Of a DNA stretch of 64,000 bases, positions 34,340 to 42,312 are shown piece after piece (position 1 is the stretch's first letter; each line of letters starts with the position of its first letter). Under the pieces are notes generated by a model. It saw only the letters and a list, made by a program, of their open reading frames with translations, searched no databases and was not told where the DNA came from. Position numbers and translations under genes: made by a program. Source of the stretch: an uncultured Myxococcales bacterium (lineage in GTDB: Bacteria; Myxococcota_A; UBA9042); contig CAIYBN010000144.1 in assembly GCA_903924465.1 (NCBI GenBank), positions 248,001 through 312,000 of the forward strand. The letters are read 5' to 3'.

Positions 34340-36280
34340 ATGCAGCACGGCAAAAGAGCAGCGTTTGCGGCGGTAGCGGTCGCTGCGTGTGCGGGATGGG
34401 CGGGATGGGCGTGGTCGACACGCGCGCCAGAGGCGACGGTGAGCCATGGTGCGGCTGAGCCGAAGGTCGCGCGGACGCCGCAACGGCCCCGTGTGCCACC
34501 GCTGCTGCCGCTGCTGCCCAACCAGCTCGGGCTGGCGCGTGCCCAGGCGCTGCACTACGCGATGACAGCCGACGTCGACAGCGAAGGTCAGGCGGCAGTC
34601 TTCCGCGTCGACGGCGTGCTGGAAGCCGACGAGGCGCGCGTGATCGATGGCGCGGCGTGGCAGCCGCTGCGCGTGCGCGGGGCGCGCTTGGATGCCAACG
34701 CGGTGGCGGTGGCGGTCACTGGCGCGATCGCCGAAGCGGCGCTGGAGACGCCATTTCTGGTGCGGCATGAAGCTGACGGTCGCGTCGCCGAGCTGCGCTT
34801 TGACCCGACGGTGCCCTCGCCTGCGCGCGCCGTGCTGGCATCAGTGGCGATGGCCGGTCAGTTTGCGCGACCACAGACGCCAAACGTGACGTCTTGGACC
34901 GCCGCCGAACAGCACCTGAACGGCACATTCACCGCGAGCTACGCACGTCAAGCCGATGGTTCTGTGGTGAAGGAACGGCAGAGCGAGCCGGGTCGCTGGC
35001 CGCAGCTGACCGCGACGACACGGTTCCGCTTGGACGGCGAGCGCTTGGCGTCGGTGGTGATGGAGGAGCGTGGGACGTTTCCGCTGAATGACGTGGCGCG
35101 AAGCCACACGAGCCGCGCGTACCGCATCGACCTGAGCCTGCAGGCGCAACCACCTGTGGCGAGTTGGCAACCCGTGGTGCAGCCCGCGTCCATGGTGCCC
35201 TGGCAGCAGTCCGAGCGCGTCGCGCCGGCGTCGGCCAAGGACGCGCGACCGCCGGAGGTTGTGTTGGAGGCGCTGGGTCGGATCACGACGACGCCGTCGG
35301 TGGCCGATGAGATTGCGCTGCGCGACGAGCTGTCGCGCGGCCTGCGGCGGCATCCGGAAGCCGTGGCCCAAACGCTCGACGCGCTGCGCCTGCACACGCT
35401 GCATGGCGACGGTGAACGGCTGGCCGTGGCTGGGCTCGTGGGTGCGCGGACGCCGGAAGCGCTGCAGGCCGCCTCGCTGCTCATCGCCGATCGCCGCGTC
35501 TTGCCCGCCGTGCGCGGTCAGGTCATGCAGGCCGCGACGCTCCTGGAAGTGCCGAGTCCCAAGCTGATCGTGGCGCTGCGCGACGTGGCCTTCACGGCGC
35601 CGGAGTCGCCGCTGGGCGGGCTGGCGGTGAACGCGCTGGGTGCCCAGGTGGCGGCGCAATTCCACTTTGGCGAGGCCGACGCGGCCAAGGAGACGCTCGC
35701 GGAACTCTTGCTGAAAGCCGCGCCGATCATCGCGCCGGCGACGTTTGGCAGCGGCGCGAAGACCGAAGCAAACCTGGAGACACGGGTCGCTTGGATTTCC
35801 AGCCTGGGCAACACCCGCCACCCGACCGCGCTGCCGATTCTCCTCGCGGCGCTGCGTGAACACGAGGAACTGGTGCGCGCCCATGCGGCCTTTGCGCTGC
35901 GACACCAAAACCCGGCGGCGTGCATCGACGTGATGACGGAAGTGATGGCGAAGGAGCCGTCAACGCTGGTGCGGGGCTACCTGATCGACGCTGCGCGGCG
36001 CATGGGACCGGCGGTCGTCCAGACGCTGGTGGAGAAAGCGCTGCGTTTTGACCGCAGCGAGTCGGTGCGGCTGGCGGCGGTGTACGCGCTGGGCGTGTGG
36101 TCGGTGCAGGCGCCGGGCGTGAAAAAGGTGTTGCAGGACGCACTGCAAACGGAATCGTCCATGACTGTGGCCGACGCCATCAAAGAACAGCTGGCGCCGG
36201 GGCAGAGCCAGGCGGCGGCGCAGCAGGTCGCGCTCGACCCGACGAAGCTGGACCCGAACACGCTGGGGGTGCTGCCGTGA
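34340..36280 (+). CDS. Membrane-anchored LLT (vitellogenin N-terminal)-like protein with HEAT-like helices
   Basis: A 646-residue protein. I prefer the ATG at 34340 because GGAGG lies five bases before it; an ATG at 34313 overlaps the giant gene's stop (ATGA) and is also possible. Residues 8-24 form a signal or anchor (FAAVAVAACAGWAGWAW). Residues 60-290 are mainly strands (ARAQALHYAMTADVDSEGQA, FDPTVPSPARAVLASVAMAG, HLNGTFTASYARQADGS), and residues 310-620 are helical pairs, with VRAHAAFALRHQNPAACIDV and ESVRLAAVYALGVWSVQ. This order of a barrel-like part and then a helical arch resembles the lipid-transport domain of vitellogenin and MTP. The helical part alone would be called HEAT repeats. 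Lipid or polymer binding in the periplasm is inference. Confidence 0.6.
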   Translation: MQHGKRAAFAAVAVAACAGWAGWAWSTRAPEATVSHGAAEPKVARTPQRPRVPPLLPLLPNQLGLARAQALHYAMTADVDSEGQAAVFRVDGVLEADEARVIDGAAWQPLRVRGARLDANAVAVAVTGAIAEAALETPFLVRHEADGRVAELRFDPTVPSPARAVLASVAMAGQFARPQTPNVTSWTAAEQHLNGTFTASYARQADGSVVKERQSEPGRWPQLTATTRFRLDGERLASVVMEERGTFPLNDVARSHTSRAYRIDLSLQAQPPVASWQPVVQPASMVPWQQSERVAPASAKDARPPEVVLEALGRITTTPSVADEIALRDELSRGLRRHPEAVAQTLDALRLHTLHGDGERLAVAGLVGARTPEALQAASLLIADRRVLPAVRGQVMQAATLLEVPSPKLIVALRDVAFTAPESPLGGLAVNALGAQVAAQFHFGEADAAKETLAELLLKAAPIIAPATFGSGAKTEANLETRVAWISSLGNTRHPTALPILLAALREHEELVRAHAAFALRHQNPAACIDVMTEVMAKEPSTLVRGYLIDAARRMGPAVVQTLVEKALRFDRSESVRLAAVYALGVWSVQAPGVKKVLQDALQTESSMTVADAIKEQLAPGQSQAAAQQVALDPTKLDPNTLGVLP

Positions 36281-38475
36281 GGCTGGAATTGCGCGGGTGC
36301 CTCGCGGCTTTGGCCGTGCTGGCAGCGACTGTTGGATGTGGTAGCGCAGGGCCAACGTGCGGCGCAGGCACGCACTTGGCCGATGGCGCGTGCGTGTCCG
36401 ATCAGGCGAACGCGGTGTGCGGCGCGGGCACGATCCTCGTCGGCACCGCCTGCGTGCCGGTGGACGCGGGAGCTGGCGACGGCCAGGACCAGTCCGCCGA
36501 TGCCCTGGACGCATCCGCCGATGCCGATGTGGCGCCAACGGACGCGGTGGATGCCGCGGCCGACGTCTCCCCACCGTGCCTCAAGCAATGCACCGGTCAT
36601 GACTGCGGCGACGATGGCTGCGGCGGCTCGTGTGGCAGCTGCAGCGATCCGGCCAAACCGTACTGCGACGACTCGGTGGGCAAGTGCGTCGGCAAGTGCG
36701 TGCCGCAATGCCTGGGCAAAGACTGCGGCGACGACGGCTGCGGTGCTACCTGCGGCACTTGCGCGGGAGGCCTTGCGTGCACGGCGATCGGCCGCTGCGT
36801 GCCCGGCACCTGGACCTGCGCGCTCGCCGCCTACAACGCCGGCGCGGACCCCTGCAACTGCGGCTGCGGCGCGCCCGACCCGGACTGCAAGAACGCCAAA
36901 AACCCCATCGCCGGGTGCAGCACGTTGGAGAGCTGCGACGCGAGCGGCAAGTGCGTGGCCAAGGCGCCGGCGGCGTGGACGTGCTCCGCGGCGAAGTACG
37001 CCGGCCTCGACACCTGCGATTGCGGCTGCGGCGCCCACGACCCCGACTGCGATTTTGGCTTGCCCGTGGCGGGCTGCGGGCCCAGCGAGACGTGCGCTGC
37101 CAACGACACCTGCGCCGCCTGCGTGCCGAACTGCGCGGGCAAGAACTGCGGCGACGACGGCTGCGGCGGGTACTGCGGCGCCTGCAATGACCCAGCGAAA
37201 CCGGCGTGCGTCAGCGGCCAGTGCGTCGACGCGTGCAGCCCGACGCCCGCCATTTGCGCGACCAACGATTGCGGCGCGGACGGCTGCGGTGGCTCGTGCG
37301 GCGTGTGCCCCGCGGACAGCCAGTGCCAGAACGGCCAGTGCAGCGCGGTCGTTTTGCCCGTCGCCCCGACGTCGTGTGAAGGCCACTGCGGCTCCATGGC
37401 CGCCGCGGGCTGCTACTGCGCGCCCGGTTGCGTGGACGCCGGCAGCTGCTGCGCGGATTACCAGGCCAAGTGCGGCTGCGCGCCCAAATGCGCGGGCAAG
37501 CAGTGCGGCGACGACGGCTGTGGCGGCTCGTGCGGCACCTGCGGCGTGAGCGCACCGTTTTGCGCGGCTGACGGCCTGTGCACCGCCGCGTGCACCCCCG
37601 ACTGCAAGGGCAAGAACTGCGGCGACGACGGCTGCGGCGGCTCGTGTGGCACATGCGGCGCCGATTCGAGCTGTGCGTTCACGCAGCTCTGCATTCCCAC
37701 GTCCTGGACATGCTCAACCGCGTACTTCGGCGACGGCGGCGTGTGCGACTGCGGCTGCGGCGCGCCCGACCCGGATTGCAGCGACCCGAAGAAGCCCATC
37801 TTCGGCTGCCCGTCGGCTGGCGACCTCTGCGGCGCAGCGGGAATCTGCGCCGTGACGTTTTGCGGCAAGAACGCCGACTGCGGCGTGCAATGGTGCAGCG
37901 GAACCTACGCCGCGGGCGGCGGCGCCATCAAGGGCGTCTGCGCAACGCCGGACGCACTCGCCAGTGCGCCCGGACAGCCTTGCTTCGTGAACGCGGACTG
38001 CGCCAGCTCAGCCTGCGTTGGTGGGTTATGCGCGCAGTACTGCACGGCCGACACCGACTGCGCCGCAACACAACGCTGCCTCGGCGGACCCGTCAGCGCG
38101 CCTTCAACCGGCATCGTCGCGGGCTTGGCCGGCATCTGCCAATCGGTCCCAGGCAGTGCCACGCCTTGCGCCAGTCAAGCGGCGTGCGGCAGCGGCGAGG
38201 TGTGTGCCGCCTGGAGTGACCCAGTCAGCTTCCTCCCGCGCTACCTCTGCACCCAGGGCTCCGCGGCGGGCGGCGCCAGTTGCATCCCCGGCACCGCGTG
38301 CGGAGGCGGCAAGTACTGCGCGGGGACGCCCACCGGCGGCGTTTGCACGATCGCGTGCCCCGGCGGCAAGGCCGACTGCCCATCCGCTTCAACGTGCACG
38401 CTGGTTGGCTTCTATCCCAGCAAAATCCCGGGTTTTTCCGGCGATCCGAAGGTGGCGCTATGCGTTCCGAACTGA
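36277..38475 (+). CDS. Cysteine-rich lipoprotein with CGDDGCGGSCG knots
   Basis: The GTG at 36277 overlaps the preceding stop (GTGA). The 732-residue product has a lipoprotein signal (LAVLAATVGCGS), an Asp/Ala-rich linker to about residue 95, and then six copies of the knot CxGKxCGDDGCGGSCGxC. Three copies of another module, WTCxxxxY...CxCGCGAPDPDC, lie between them. A somatomedin-B-like segment (CEGHCGSMAAAGCYCAPGC, then CCADYQAKC) sits near residue 370-395. The last 200 residues hold spaced cysteines of EGF-like or Dickkopf-like character. It should be a surface lipoprotein held by many disulfides. It shares module types with the giant protein and the next gene, which it overlaps by 16 bases. 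Confidence 0.85.
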   Translation: MRLELRGCLAALAVLAATVGCGSAGPTCGAGTHLADGACVSDQANAVCGAGTILVGTACVPVDAGAGDGQDQSADALDASADADVAPTDAVDAAADVSPPCLKQCTGHDCGDDGCGGSCGSCSDPAKPYCDDSVGKCVGKCVPQCLGKDCGDDGCGATCGTCAGGLACTAIGRCVPGTWTCALAAYNAGADPCNCGCGAPDPDCKNAKNPIAGCSTLESCDASGKCVAKAPAAWTCSAAKYAGLDTCDCGCGAHDPDCDFGLPVAGCGPSETCAANDTCAACVPNCAGKNCGDDGCGGYCGACNDPAKPACVSGQCVDACSPTPAICATNDCGADGCGGSCGVCPADSQCQNGQCSAVVLPVAPTSCEGHCGSMAAAGCYCAPGCVDAGSCCADYQAKCGCAPKCAGKQCGDDGCGGSCGTCGVSAPFCAADGLCTAACTPDCKGKNCGDDGCGGSCGTCGADSSCAFTQLCIPTSWTCSTAYFGDGGVCDCGCGAPDPDCSDPKKPIFGCPSAGDLCGAAGICAVTFCGKNADCGVQWCSGTYAAGGGAIKGVCATPDALASAPGQPCFVNADCASSACVGGLCAQYCTADTDCAATQRCLGGPVSAPSTGIVAGLAGICQSVPGSATPCASQAACGSGEVCAAWSDPVSFLPRYLCTQGSAAGGASCIPGTACGGGKYCAGTPTGGVCTIACPGGKADCPSASTCTLVGFYPSKIPGFSGDPKVALCVPN

Positions 38476-41400
38476 TGGGGCGACTGGGCGTAGCCGGGCT
38501 GCTGCTGGTGGGCGTGCTGGCAGGCTGCCATGGCCCGGCGGCAACGTGTGGACCGGGAACCGTGTTGTCTGGCGGCGCTTGCGTGCCCGATGGCGACGTG
38601 ACGACCTGCGGCGACGGGACGAGTTGGGTGGACGGGGTCTGCCTTGGAACGGCACCAGCGGACACGGCCGCGGATGCGAGCGACGTGGCATCTGCAACCG
38701 ACGCCCTCGCGGACGCAGCGGACGGCGCCGGCGACGTGACCGCAACGGGTGCTGTCGGCTGCCAGCCCGCATGCAAGCCCGGTTTCGCCTGTTTTCAGGG
38801 CGTGTGCCTTGCCCAAGGACCGCCCGACGGCTGGACCTGCGCGGCTTCCACCTATGCGGACAGCGCGACTTGCAACTGCGGCTGCGGCGGCGTCGACCCG
38901 GATTGCAACAACACCGGCGCACCGGTCGTCGGCTGCCCGGGCGCCAAGGCCTGCAACGCGGACGGCACTTGCCCACCGTGCCAGGCGGATTGCGTCGGCA
39001 AGACCTGCGGCGACAACGGCTGCGGCGGCGTCTGCGGCGAATGTTTGGACCCGACCGAGCCGATCTGCGCCGCGGGCAAGTGCTCGCCGTGCATCCCGAA
39101 TTGCGCTGGCCTCGCGTGCGGCGGGGACGGATGCGGCGGCTCATGCGGCAGCTGCCCGAACGACAAGCTGTGCAGCCTCGGCGTGTGCGTCGCCCCGGCG
39201 CTCGAAGCCAGCTGCGTAGGCTACTGCGGCAAAGTCGCGCCATCGGGCTGCGCGTGCACGGCGGAATGCGCGGCAAAGGGCACCTGCTGCATCGACGTCG
39301 ACGTGTGCGGCTGCATCGCAGCTTGCGACGGCAAATCGTGCGGCGACGACGGCTGTGGCGGCACCTGCGGCGCTTGCGGTAACGGCGAAATTTGCGCAAG
39401 CGGACAATGCAAATTCCCCAGCTGCTCGCCGCTCACCTGCCACGGCCACGGCACCTGCAACCCGTCGACCGTGACGTGCGCTTGCGAACCGGGCTACACC
39501 GGGGCGTACTGCGACCAGTGCCCGACAGGCATGGTCGGCTTTCCGAATTGCACCACGCCGTGCACCGACATCAGCGCGTGTGGCGACGGCAACGCGTGCA
39601 CGGACGACCTGTGCGATTTGGCTGCCGGCTGCCAGCATCTGCCCAACGCGGCGACATGCACCGACGGCGACATCTGCACCGCAACAGCATGCTTCGGCGG
39701 CGCCTGCGCGATCCTGTCCATCACCAGCTGCGACGACACGAACGCCTGCACATCCGACTATTGCGACCCATCCAGCGGTTGCGCGCACCTGCCCAGCGGC
39801 GCAACCGCGTGCGAGGACGACAAGCCGTGCCTCGGCGGCGACGTGTGCAACGGCGCGGTCTGCGTCGGCGGCAGCACGCCGGTCAACTGCGCGGACGGCA
39901 ACACCTGCACCGACGACAGCTGCGACCCGGCAATCGGCTGCGTCAACGCGGGCAACGGCGGGTCATGTGACCTCGGCGACGGCTGTTCCGCGGGCGCGGT
40001 GTGCTCGGGCACGTCGTGCAAATCGCTCGGGCCAAAGAACTGCGACGACGGCAATCCGTGCACCAACGATTTCTGCGCCAGCCCCAGCGGCGCCTGTCAG
40101 TCGAGCGCCGCGGCGGCCGGAAAGCCCTGCGACGATGGCCAGGCGTGTTCGAAAAATGACGCCTGCGACGGCAGTGGCGGCTGCGCAAGCGGAACGGTTG
40201 TATGCAAACTGCCGAGCATTTCCGGCTTGATCGCGCACTTTTCCACGGCATCGCTTGCGACCCTCGTTGCCGGGTCCGACAAGGGCGTTGCGACGTGGCT
40301 CGACCAGTCCGGCAACGGCAACGACCTCAACGCGGTCGACCCCGCGAGCCTGCCCGTGCTCACCGACACCGCAGTCAACGGCGCCCGCGGTGTGCGATTC
40401 GGCGGTTCCGCTGGCCTCGTGTCAGCCGCGTTCGGCAGTGGCGGCACGGCCAGCGTGTTCGCGGTCGTGTGCACGGACGCCAAAGCGGCACCTGGTGTCA
40501 TCGCGGCGCAAGGCAGTGGCGGCTGGCAACTGGCCACCGCGGTGACACCAGCGACGGTCAGTTTCGACGTTGGCGCCAGCGGGCTCAACAGCGGCCAGAC
40601 GGTGCCCGTTGGCGCCTGTGCCATCATCGCCGCGCGGGTGGACGCGGCCGCTCGTTCGCTCGATCTCATTCAAAGCACGACACAATCCGCGAGTGCAAAT
40701 GGCGTGACGCTGGCATCGCAGTCGGCGCAATTGTTCCTCGGCACCAACGCGACGGGCGCGAGCGGTGGCTCCATCCTCTCGGAATTCCTGCTTTTTGACC
40801 ATGCGGTGAGCGACGTGGAGCGAGACGCCATCACCAGCTATCTGCGCGCCGCTTGGAACTTCGCGCTGCCCAAGCCGGATTTCGCGTGGTACGACGCCGC
40901 CGACCTCGCGACCGTCGTCACCGCAGCCAGCGACGCGGCGCTCGTCACGACTTGGGGCGACAAGAGCGACTTCGGCCGCAACGCAACCGTCGGCTCGGGC
41001 GATTCGCCGCAACTCTACCTCAACGGCACGCCAGGCGGCGGTCCGGCGATCCGTTTCAACGGCAGCCAAGTGCGTCTGTGCACCCAACCGGTGCAGAGCA
41101 GTCCGAACATCACGATTTTCACGGTTTTCGAACTCGATGTGGCGCAAGCGAATTCCACGCTCCTGGCCCAAGGCGACGGCGCGTTCTTCGCTGTGCACAT
41201 TGCGCCTGCGGCACCACAGACGCTGGCGTGGCAAGTCGCCGCGAACGATGGCGCTGCGCTGCCGCTGGGCGCCCAGCAATGGCAGCTCTTGACCGTGGTG
41301 CAGGACAACACAAATGCGCAACTGTATGATCTGAATGATAACAACAGTACGACTCAGGCGCCGATTCCGGCGGGCCAAGCCCCGATCTGTCTTGGCAACT

Positions 41401-41522
41401 CACTCGGCGGCAACGCATCCGCGGGCGGCTGGGTGGCGGAAATCCGCGCCTACGCGTCCGCGCTCACCGCCACGGATCGCCGCTTCATCGAGGACAGTCT
41501 GCGCGCCAAGTTCGGACTGTGA
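38460..41522 (+). CDS. Cysteine-rich lipoprotein with EGF-like, alternating-cysteine and LamG-like domains
   Basis: A 1,020-residue lipoprotein (signal GLLLVGVLAGCHG) whose start lies 16 bases inside the previous gene. In order: an Asp/Ala linker, one WTC...CNCGCGGVDPDC module, three CGDDGCGG-type knots, a somatomedin-B-like segment (CVGYCGKVAPSGCACTAEC), an EGF-like unit (CHGHGTCNPSTVTCACEPGY), eight alternating cysteine units (residues 374-582), and two LamG/ConA-like domains at about 587-800 and 808-1020. The latter begin with related phrases, TWLDQSGNGNDLNAVDP and TWGDKSDFGRNATVGSG. LamG domains usually bind glycans or proteins. The last of the four coupled genes, it is probably surface exposed and may pair with the giant protein, which has the same domain types. 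Confidence 0.88.
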   Translation: MRSELMGRLGVAGLLLVGVLAGCHGPAATCGPGTVLSGGACVPDGDVTTCGDGTSWVDGVCLGTAPADTAADASDVASATDALADAADGAGDVTATGAVGCQPACKPGFACFQGVCLAQGPPDGWTCAASTYADSATCNCGCGGVDPDCNNTGAPVVGCPGAKACNADGTCPPCQADCVGKTCGDNGCGGVCGECLDPTEPICAAGKCSPCIPNCAGLACGGDGCGGSCGSCPNDKLCSLGVCVAPALEASCVGYCGKVAPSGCACTAECAAKGTCCIDVDVCGCIAACDGKSCGDDGCGGTCGACGNGEICASGQCKFPSCSPLTCHGHGTCNPSTVTCACEPGYTGAYCDQCPTGMVGFPNCTTPCTDISACGDGNACTDDLCDLAAGCQHLPNAATCTDGDICTATACFGGACAILSITSCDDTNACTSDYCDPSSGCAHLPSGATACEDDKPCLGGDVCNGAVCVGGSTPVNCADGNTCTDDSCDPAIGCVNAGNGGSCDLGDGCSAGAVCSGTSCKSLGPKNCDDGNPCTNDFCASPSGACQSSAAAAGKPCDDGQACSKNDACDGSGGCASGTVVCKLPSISGLIAHFSTASLATLVAGSDKGVATWLDQSGNGNDLNAVDPASLPVLTDTAVNGARGVRFGGSAGLVSAAFGSGGTASVFAVVCTDAKAAPGVIAAQGSGGWQLATAVTPATVSFDVGASGLNSGQTVPVGACAIIAARVDAAARSLDLIQSTTQSASANGVTLASQSAQLFLGTNATGASGGSILSEFLLFDHAVSDVERDAITSYLRAAWNFALPKPDFAWYDAADLATVVTAASDAALVTTWGDKSDFGRNATVGSGDSPQLYLNGTPGGGPAIRFNGSQVRLCTQPVQSSPNITIFTVFELDVAQANSTLLAQGDGAFFAVHIAPAAPQTLAWQVAANDGAALPLGAQQWQLLTVVQDNTNAQLYDLNDNNSTTQAPIPAGQAPICLGNSLGGNASAGGWVAEIRAYASALTATDRRFIEDSLRAKFGL
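39579..40205 (+). repeat. Eight alternating cysteine units
   Basis: The same A/B module pair as in the giant protein, beginning with CGDGNACTDDLC (A) and ending with CDDGQACSKNDAC (B). One B unit has a shortened CX5CX4C spacing. Alternation is otherwise regular. Confidence 0.88.
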
Positions 41523-41560
41523 GTTGCAACGCCAAAGCGGCCGGGCGGTGGTCCCCGATG

Positions 41561-42289
41561 TCAAGCCTTCTCGGCTGCAAGCTCCGGGAAATAGCGCTGT
41601 TCAATGCGCAGCGTGTGAGCCACCAAATTGGCTCGCGACAGGGCGAATTCCTTCAGCGGGCTGGCGATTGGCGCGTCAATGACGTTGCTGAGTGCGGCAA
41701 AAACCGTCGCATCCGTCGTCGTCGGACGATCGCCAAAGAAATAGGGCTTGTCGGCCAAGAAGTCCGACACCGCCGCCAGATCGGCGATGCCCAGCAGCGC
41801 AACTTCCTGCGGCGTATGCCGACCCATACCCTGATTTTGCAACTGGTTCAGTAAGTTACCCTTGGCACCCTCCACGATCTGTAGCCGCACTTCTTCCGGC
41901 AGAAAGGACGGCAGGATGCCCAGGAAGGTGTCGCGCATGACCTGAAGATTCTGCGCGTCGCGCCAACGGAAATAGACCAGCGACCAGTAGAAATCCTCTT
42001 TCAGCATGCGGCGAAACGCCAAGCCAATGCCATGCTCGGCTGGCGACAGCTGACGGTCGGGATCGACGCCGTACTGGGCCTTCAGTTGCTCCAGCAGCAG
42101 CGTCGCGTCGCCGGTCAGCGCTTCGTTGTCTTCGATGAACGGCACTTTGCCCTTCGGCGCACGCGAGATGTCAAACGGCCCGAGCTCATACGGGATTTCT
42201 GAGATTCTCAACCACGTCTCCAGCTTGGCGCACGGCGGGCTGATGTTGGGAATTCCCCAAGCGCGGGGCATTTGATAGAGCTTCAGCAT
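41561..42289 (-). CDS. Glutathione S-transferase of the Fax/metaxin-like group
   Basis: A 242-residue protein. The N-terminal thioredoxin-like part reads LYQMPRAWGIPNISPPCAKL, then KVPFIEDNEALTGDATLLLE, which is the pattern of Fax (failed axon connections) and metaxin-type GSTs rather than classical ones: the ISPPCxKLETWLR stretch is diagnostic. The C-terminal helical part has the capping motif GDRPTTTDATVFAALSNV. The start is the ATG at 42289; nine more residues upstream are unlikely. It follows the kinase gene by 23 bases on the same strand. Substrate unknown. Confidence 0.85.
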   Translation of the reverse strand: MLKLYQMPRAWGIPNISPPCAKLETWLRISEIPYELGPFDISRAPKGKVPFIEDNEALTGDATLLLEQLKAQYGVDPDRQLSPAEHGIGLAFRRMLKEDFYWSLVYFRWRDAQNLQVMRDTFLGILPSFLPEEVRLQIVEGAKGNLLNQLQNQGMGRHTPQEVALLGIADLAAVSDFLADKPYFFGDRPTTTDATVFAALSNVIDAPIASPLKEFALSRANLVAHTLRIEQRYFPELAAEKA

Positions 42290-42312
42290 AAAAAATCCTC
42301 TTGAATTTCCAA

